The notes under the pieces were generated by a model, which saw only the letters and a list, made by a program, of their open reading frames with translations, ran no database searches and was not told the DNA's origin. Source: Methanosarcinales archaeon (GTDB taxonomy: Archaea; Halobacteriota; Methanosarcinia; Methanosarcinales; Methanogasteraceae). Taken from it: a DNA stretch of 10,397 bases. The position numbers and the translations under genes were made by a program. Within the stretch, counting starts at the first letter, position 1. Each line of letters opens with the position of its first letter. Positions 6,896 through 10,397 of this stretch are shown piece after piece. The stretch spans positions 1 to 10,397 of the forward strand of contig DAOVGO010000102.1 in NCBI GenBank assembly GCA_030672345.1. Direction: 5' to 3'.

Positions 6896-7831
6896 TCAAT
6901 ACCAGACTACCACTGCCAGAATCGTGATGATCTTCGCAATCATGCTGGAAAGGTAATGGATCGCCGTAATCGTTACTCCGAATTTGCCGAATAGCGAGAC
7001 ATACATTGAAAAACTGTATTTAACATAGATCATCGTTATAACAACCATGCTCCCAACAAGAAGCGTTAGAATCGCCTGTTTTTCGGTGACGACCCCCTCC
7101 AGCAGCAGCGTATGCATCGTTGCATAGCCGGCAGTGAAGTGCATGAACTGTGCGACCAGCGTGTAGATAACCTCGCCTGGCAGACCCAGAAGGTTCAGGA
7201 CCGGCGCGAATGCTCCCGCGATGTAAACGCCTGCGCCAAGATCGAGCAACGCCCCAATTACGAGCATGGAGACGATCAGGATCGGAACAATCTTCCTGAG
7301 CGTCGGATACGCCTGTTTTATCCCGATCGTGATGGTTCGCCGGTTAAATTCGATCGATTCATGCTTTGACAGATTTCCATCTTCGATAGCGCACTCTGTC
7401 TTCGGAAGCATGATTCTTGAGACGATCAACGCGCCAGCCGTCTGTATGAAGGCAGAGAAGAGCGTGAGCCCGACATAGATTCCGCCGACCGCGGGTCCGA
7501 GCAGCACGATCGCGATCGGGGCATGTATCCTGAAGAGCGATTCGCCGACCACGACCGGAAACGTGCTCATCACGATGGTCAGCACGGTCTCTGCCCTGCC
7601 AACCTCGCCCCTGTTGTAGAATTCGGCAAGCATCGACTTCCCGCCGGTCGAACTCATGATGCAGGTGAGGAGCGATGTCACCGACCCGTGCGACAGGTTC
7701 GATATCTTGCAGAACCCTGCTGTGAACGTCCTGAATCTGGCAAGGATGTTGGTCTCAACGATGATGCTTGCAAGCACCACACCTGCCACGATCAGTCCGA
7801 TCGTCCGTAGCAGGCTTACAGCGCCGATCAT
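6896..7831 (-). CDS. Gate-domain (nucleoside recognition) membrane protein, putative transporter
   Basis: This 311-aa protein is almost wholly hydrophobic, with about eight predicted spans. A charged loop near residues 148-172 (LPKTECAIEDGNLSKHESIEF) separates two halves. The first half has the pattern HGSVTSLLTCIMSSTGGKSM (48-67) followed by LAEFYNRGEVGRAE and a span beginning PVVVGESLF. This resembles the Gate/nucleoside recognition family (PF07670) seen in many methanogens as stand-alone proteins of about 310 aa. Members relate to concentrative nucleoside transporters and spore membrane proteins, but the substrate of the archaeal ones is not established. The ATG lies 4 nt after the radB stop, and the AGGGGGTG site lies inside the last radB codons, so translation is coupled to radB. 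It is the last gene of the ubiX operon. Confidence 0.78.
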   Translation of the reverse strand: MIGAVSLLRTIGLIVAGVVLASIIVETNILARFRTFTAGFCKISNLSHGSVTSLLTCIMSSTGGKSMLAEFYNRGEVGRAETVLTIVMSTFPVVVGESLFRIHAPIAIVLLGPAVGGIYVGLTLFSAFIQTAGALIVSRIMLPKTECAIEDGNLSKHESIEFNRRTITIGIKQAYPTLRKIVPILIVSMLVIGALLDLGAGVYIAGAFAPVLNLLGLPGEVIYTLVAQFMHFTAGYATMHTLLLEGVVTEKQAILTLLVGSMVVITMIYVKYSFSMYVSLFGKFGVTITAIHYLSSMIAKIITILAVVVWY

Positions 7832-7835
7832 TGCA

Positions 7836-8516
7836 CTATTGCACCCCCTGCTGGGTGATCAGGAACTCACAGGAGACGCCCTCTGGTCTTGACCGGTGCT
7901 TCCGGATGGTTGCCCGGCGCCTGCCTGTGCCGAGATGCTCGAGCCTGATGATCGCCTTTGAGAGGTGCTCGACCATGGTTCCACCAACGGCGCACAATTC
8001 GTCCGAATCGATGTCTGTGTAGACCTGATTGGTGATCACGACCACAATATCGTACTTTCGTGCGATCCTGTGCAGATGCGCAACCTGATTTGCAAGCACC
8101 CGGCGCAGCGACACATTATCCCCATTATCGAGCGCAAGCCGGTAGAACGTGGTGGCAGAGTCCAGCACAATGAGTCCCACGTTCTCTTTTACGATCTTAT
8201 CGAGTTCTTTTATGGAAGAGTACTGCTGATCAAGGCTTATCGGCTCATATACGATTACGTCCTTTGCAATGACCGACGCGTCGCTGCCCGCGATCTGTTC
8301 GAACCGTTCCGGGGAAAATCCCTCAGAATCGATGAACACAACCTTCTTTCCACTCTTCACGCACTCTATGATCAGTTGAAGGCATATATTCGTCTTACCG
8401 GTTCCAGGAGCACCGAACAGTTGTGTTACCACACCATTCTCAAATCCGCCGCCGAGCAGATCATCAATAACTTCGCATCCTGATGTAAGGCGTGTAATCC
8501 TGATGGTTCGCACCAC
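7836..8516 (-). CDS. radB: DNA repair and recombination protein RadB
   Basis: RadB is the euryarchaeal RecA/RadA paralogue, a RecA-core ATPase thought to assist RadA loading. At 226 aa it has the typical short length, lacking the N-terminal HhH domain of RadA. It opens with the usual TSGCEVIDDLLGGGFENGVV (11-30), then Walker A GAPGTGKT at 35-42, FIDSEGFSPERF at 61-72 and Walker B LIVLD at 115-119. VVVITNQVYTD and the GGTMVEHLSKAIIRL segment close the core. The start is one of two adjacent GTG codons (8516 or 8513). The first abuts the TAG of the small membrane-protein gene, and AGGTGG spans the junction, so expression probably depends on coupling with that gene. The 3' end carries the ribosome-binding site for the Gate protein. 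Confidence 0.93.
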   Translation of the reverse strand: MVRTIRITRLTSGCEVIDDLLGGGFENGVVTQLFGAPGTGKTNICLQLIIECVKSGKKVVFIDSEGFSPERFEQIAGSDASVIAKDVIVYEPISLDQQYSSIKELDKIVKENVGLIVLDSATTFYRLALDNGDNVSLRRVLANQVAHLHRIARKYDIVVVITNQVYTDIDSDELCAVGGTMVEHLSKAIIRLEHLGTGRRRATIRKHRSRPEGVSCEFLITQQGVQ

Positions 8517-8687
8517 CTATCTCTTTTTGCCAAAAAGCTGCTTCACGTATTCTTCAAACAGTTCGATGTATATGTAAGGAATTATAAACACCAGCGCAAT
8601 CAGAAGAATCAGGAGCGTCACTGGCTCGTACCATTCACCAAACCATTCCGGATGCTCTGCAAATATCTGTTCGAAATTGCTGGACAT
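8517..8687 (-). CDS. Small single-span membrane protein (56 aa) between ubiX and radB
   Basis: ATG at 8687 to TAG at 8517-8519 encodes 56 residues. An acidic, aromatic-rich N-terminus (NFEQIFAEHPEWFGEWYEP, 4-22) is followed by one strongly hydrophobic span at about 23-40 (VTLLILLIALVFIIPYIY). A short amphipathic C-terminus then ends in FGKKR. I do not recognise a family. The gene starts 30 nt after ubiX and its stop directly abuts the radB GTG start, an operon arrangement that favours a real gene. No clear Shine-Dalgarno is seen before the ATG. An alternative is in-frame continuation from ubiX: the smORF is in the same frame as ubiX, separated by its TGA plus 10 sense codons. The basic tail would be cytosolic by the positive-inside rule, which places the acidic N-terminus outside. 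Confidence 0.72.
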   Translation of the reverse strand: MSSNFEQIFAEHPEWFGEWYEPVTLLILLIALVFIIPYIYIELFEEYVKQLFGKKR

Positions 8688-8717
8688 GATATAAATATGG
8701 TTTTGATCGGGTATTAA

Positions 8718-9266
8718 TCAATCCCACCGCTCATACAGTTCATGCTCGATGCCGATCAGATCCAGTATCCGTCCGACGATGATATCGATCACATCATCGA
8801 TGGTCTCTGGCTTCTGGTAGAACCCGGGACATGCCGGAAGGATCACCGCACCGGCGCGTTTTGCACGCAACATATTCTCGATATGGATCAGGCTAAGAGG
8901 AGTCTCCCTCGGGACTAAAATCAGTTTCCTGCCCTCTTTGAGGCAGACATCAGCAGTCCGTGTGATCAGAGTGTCTGATATGCCGTTTGCCACGCTCGCA
9001 AGTGTTTTCATGCTGCACGGCACGATCACCATGCCACTGAAGAGATGTGATCCGCTTGCAACCGGGGCTGTGAAATCGTATTCGCCCAGAACGCTGGTTG
9101 CAAGCGCTTCAACCGTCCGAACATCGATCCCTGATTCGATCTCGATGATCTGACGTGCTGCGCTTGTGAGGATCAGATACGTATCCGCTCTGCCCTGCAA
9201 AACCTCTAAAAGGCGTATTCCGTACGATACACCTGATGCGCCCGTGATCCCGATCACAAGTTTCAT
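8718..9266 (-). CDS. ubiX: Flavin prenyltransferase UbiX
   Basis: UbiX joins a dimethylallyl group to FMN, giving prenyl-FMN, the cofactor of UbiD-type decarboxylases. In many archaea one such UbiD homologue acts in the modified mevalonate pathway, so UbiX may serve lipid synthesis here; no ubiD is in the window. Starting at ATG 9266 gives 182 aa, the normal family length, beginning MKLVIGITGASGVSYGIRLL (1-20), the FMN-binding signature. A GTG 51 nt upstream (9317) would add 17 atypical residues lying in a palindrome and is rejected. Other hallmarks are VIVPCSMKTLASVANGISD at 103-121, LIL(V)PRETPLS near 140-148 and PACPGFYQKPET at 167-178. The gene leads the minus-strand operon, diverging from cobJ. 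Cytosolic, normally a dodecamer. Confidence 0.95.
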   Translation of the reverse strand: MKLVIGITGASGVSYGIRLLEVLQGRADTYLILTSAARQIIEIESGIDVRTVEALATSVLGEYDFTAPVASGSHLFSGMVIVPCSMKTLASVANGISDTLITRTADVCLKEGRKLILVPRETPLSLIHIENMLRAKRAGAVILPACPGFYQKPETIDDVIDIIVGRILDLIGIEHELYERWD

Positions 9267-9305
9267 GCATCGGTATTCTGGTGGGGGGACTGTAAAGTTA
9301 TCGAG

Positions 9306-9326
9306 AAAACTTTTCACAAAAGTTTT
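9306..9326. repeat. Perfect 9-bp palindrome in the ubiX leader
   Basis: AAAACTTTT (9306-9314), CAC, AAAAGTTTT (9318-9326) is a perfect inverted repeat with a 3-nt loop. It lies about 40-60 nt before the ubiX start and just downstream of the putative ubiX TATA element. It could be a regulator binding site, an RNA hairpin or a dispersed palindrome. A GTG extension of ubiX would have to start inside its loop. Confidence 0.55.
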
Positions 9327-9350
9327 ATCAAAAACTGCCCTTCGGGTGGG

Positions 9351-9372
9351 GTTTGCTTTTATACTTTCCTAT
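9351..9372. promoter_or_regulatory. Divergent promoter between ubiX and cobJ
   Basis: On the minus strand AGGAAAGTATAAAAGC reads as a BRE plus TATA box that would start ubiX RNA near 9333. On the plus strand the same bases give GCTTTTATACTTTCC, which could start cobJ RNA near 9388. The 199-bp gap has no better candidate in either direction. Confidence 0.5.
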
Positions 9373-9394
9373 ACGTCGAGCGAACCTGGAAAAG

Positions 9395-9411
9395 CCGGAA
9401 CTTCGATCCGG
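9395..9411 (+). other. Leader hairpin upstream of cobJ
   Basis: CCGGA (9395-9399) pairs with TCCGG (9407-9411) around a 7-nt loop, close to the predicted start of the cobJ transcript. It is short, and I see no match to a cobalamin riboswitch core. Confidence 0.35.
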
Positions 9412-9422
9412 ACGGGAGTGCT

Positions 9423-9440
9423 ATGAAACGCATAACATAA
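9423..9440 (+). other. Minimal upstream ORF in the cobJ leader
   Basis: ATG AAA CGC ATA ACA TAA would encode the five-residue peptide MKRIT. GGGAG at 9414-9418 sits 4 nt before it, a slightly short but usable spacing. Such an ORF may arise by chance; it is noted because it precedes a second ribosome-binding site for cobJ itself. Confidence 0.25.
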
Positions 9441-9444
9441 GATA

Positions 9445-9465
9445 CAGGAGCCCTGATAACAGGGT
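9445..9465 (+). promoter_or_regulatory. Ribosome-binding site of cobJ with hairpin spacer
   Basis: CAGGAG (9445-9450) is 15 nt from the ATG at 9466, too far for ordinary use. The intervening bases CCCTG-ATAA-CAGGG (9451-9464) form a perfect 5-bp hairpin, which if folded would bring the site next to the start codon. Confidence 0.5.
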
Positions 9466-10227
9466 ATGACTTCCAGACGTGGAAAATTATATATCGTCGG
9501 CATCGGTCCCGGGCATCCCGATCTGATGACCGTCGCCGCGCAGAAAGCGATCGCAGCATCGCGCTACATCGTCGGCAACGCCACATACCTTGACCAGATC
9601 AGATCGCTGCTTGCGGATCAGGAGATCATAACCAGCAGCATGGGAAAGGAGATCGCCAGAGCCAGAGAGGCGCTGGAGCTGGCATCGGACGAAAACATCG
9701 TATCCATTATAAGCGGGGGCGATGCCGGAATCTATGGAATGGCAGGGATCGTGCTGGAAATCGCAGATAAAACAGATGCGGATGTCGAGATAGAGGTGGT
9801 TCCCGGAGTGACAGCGGCAAGCGCGGCAGCAAGCATTCTCGGATCTCCGATCACAGGTGATTTTGCGGTTATCAGTCTGAGTGACCTGCTGACGCCGTGG
9901 GATGCTATCGAACGTCGGCTCTCGAGCGCAGCAGCCTCTGACTTCGTGATCGCTCTGTACAATCCAAAGAGCAGGGACCGGAATACCAACTTTGGCAGAT
10001 CCATCGAGATCATCAGAAAGCACAGGCAGGGATCGGTTCCGGTTGGGATCGTCAAAGACGCCTTTCGGAGAGGCGAGAGCGCGGTTTTAACCACGCTTGA
10101 GGATGTTCTCGATTTCGACGACTTTGTTGACATGCACGCCATCATAATCATCGGCAACAGTGAGTCGAAACTCAGCGGGAGCCGGATCATAACGCCAAGG
10201 GGCTATCACAGAAAGTATGAGTACTGA
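9466..10227 (+). CDS. cobJ: Precorrin-3B / cobalt-precorrin-3B C17-methyltransferase (CobJ/CbiH)
   Basis: This S-adenosylmethionine-dependent enzyme methylates C17 with ring contraction in corrin synthesis. In an anaerobic archaeon the cobalt-containing (CbiH-type) route is expected. At 253 aa it is a stand-alone single-domain member of the tetrapyrrole methylase family. GIGPGHPDLMT at 12-22 and SGGDAGIYGMAG at 83-94 are the SAM-site signatures. VVPGVTAASAAASILGSPIT at 111-130 and LSDLLTPW at 138-145 are characteristic of the C17 branch. YNPKSRDR at 165-172 and VGIVKDAFR at 193-201 complete the pattern. The ATG at 9466 gives the expected N-terminus; its ribosome-binding site is hairpin-spaced. 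It diverges from ubiX. The next gene, if part of a cobalamin cluster, begins at the window edge. Confidence 0.95.
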   Translation: MTSRRGKLYIVGIGPGHPDLMTVAAQKAIAASRYIVGNATYLDQIRSLLADQEIITSSMGKEIARAREALELASDENIVSIISGGDAGIYGMAGIVLEIADKTDADVEIEVVPGVTAASAAASILGSPITGDFAVISLSDLLTPWDAIERRLSSAAASDFVIALYNPKSRDRNTNFGRSIEIIRKHRQGSVPVGIVKDAFRRGESAVLTTLEDVLDFDDFVDMHAIIIIGNSESKLSGSRIITPRGYHRKYEY

Positions 10228-10379
10228 ATAGCGCATCTGATCGTTCTCAATTCGGTGTTCGGTGATCGTCTGCCGCAACCTACCCGGGAATGTGTTCCTA
10301 TCGCCACCCAAACCAGCCCGGATCGGCAGCAACCAATAAGTATCATGCTGCAACAGATCACATATCCAAAGGAATCACC

Positions 10380-10397
10380 ATGTCGATAAATTACGGA
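10380..10397 (+). CDS. Probable start of the next gene (first 6 codons)
   Basis: ATG at 10380 begins MSINYG and runs off the window. AAAGGA at 10368-10373 lies 6 nt before it, a good ribosome-binding site, and ATAAGTAT near 10336-10343 could be a weak TATA element. The 152-nt gap after cobJ shows no other feature. The product cannot be identified from six residues. Confidence 0.4.

Noticed and set aside
8688..8700. TATA box (TTTATAT on the minus strand) for a separate promoter before the small membrane gene
   Set aside because: It lies within about 13 nt of the ATG, so transcription would start inside the coding region; operon readthrough from ubiX is simpler.
9267..9317. GTG-initiated 17-residue extension of UbiX
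   Set aside because: Homologues begin at MKLVIGITGASG; the extension is atypical and starts in the loop of a palindrome.
9388..9465. Cobalamin riboswitch upstream of cobJ
   Set aside because: The leader is short and lacks a recognisable B12-box core; only two small hairpins are seen.
10228..10379. tRNA or other RNA gene after cobJ
   Set aside because: No cloverleaf arms or T-loop consensus could be assembled from this stretch.

Overview
The window looks like a chromosomal segment of a methanogen-related or methane/alkane-oxidising euryarchaeon (Halobacteriota, Methanosarcinales/Methanophagales-like). The evidence is a RadB recombinase paralogue, an archaeal-type ThiI without a rhodanese domain, an archaeal Thg1, a small PRC-barrel protein, a PGF-pre-PGF surface protein, archaeal TATA/BRE-like promoters and GGTGA/GAGGG ribosome-binding sites. 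The exact lineage cannot be fixed from this sequence alone.

Layout. (1) 2-1765 (+): 3' part of a large, sequon-rich, C-terminally anchored cell-surface protein. (2) 1766-2492: about 730 bp without a convincing gene, holding two long imperfect palindromes built on CTCTGTGG-like and CTGTGTTAATC-like words, several small hairpins and two doubtful short ORFs. (3) 4398-2493 (-): a three-gene unit of PRC-barrel protein, tRNA(His) guanylyltransferase Thg1 (14-nt overlap with its predecessor) and an AlbA_2 (Schlafen-type) domain protein; the last is preceded by three tandem 11-bp repeats that also supply its ribosome-binding site. (4) 4498-6802 (+): divergently transcribed site-2-protease-like M50 metalloprotease with two CBS domains, then thiI starting 1 nt after its stop codon. 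(5) 9266-6896 (-): a tight operon of ubiX, a 56-residue single-span membrane protein, radB, and a Gate (nucleoside recognition) membrane protein. (6) 9466-10227 (+): divergent cobJ/cbiH of corrinoid synthesis with a structured leader, followed by what is probably the first six codons of another gene.

How the parts fit. Most genes are housekeeping: tRNA maturation and modification (Thg1, ThiI), cofactor supply (UbiX for prenyl-FMN, CobJ/CbiH for the corrin ring), DNA repair (RadB) and membrane proteolysis. Both divergent gene pairs are separated by one near-symmetric TATA element that could serve both directions. The less ordinary material lies in the repeat-rich gap 1766-2492, the small membrane protein inside the ubiX-radB operon, the tandem repeats before the AlbA_2 gene and the hairpin-spaced start of cobJ. 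I do not see a convincing new multi-gene system; the best leads are listed as findings.
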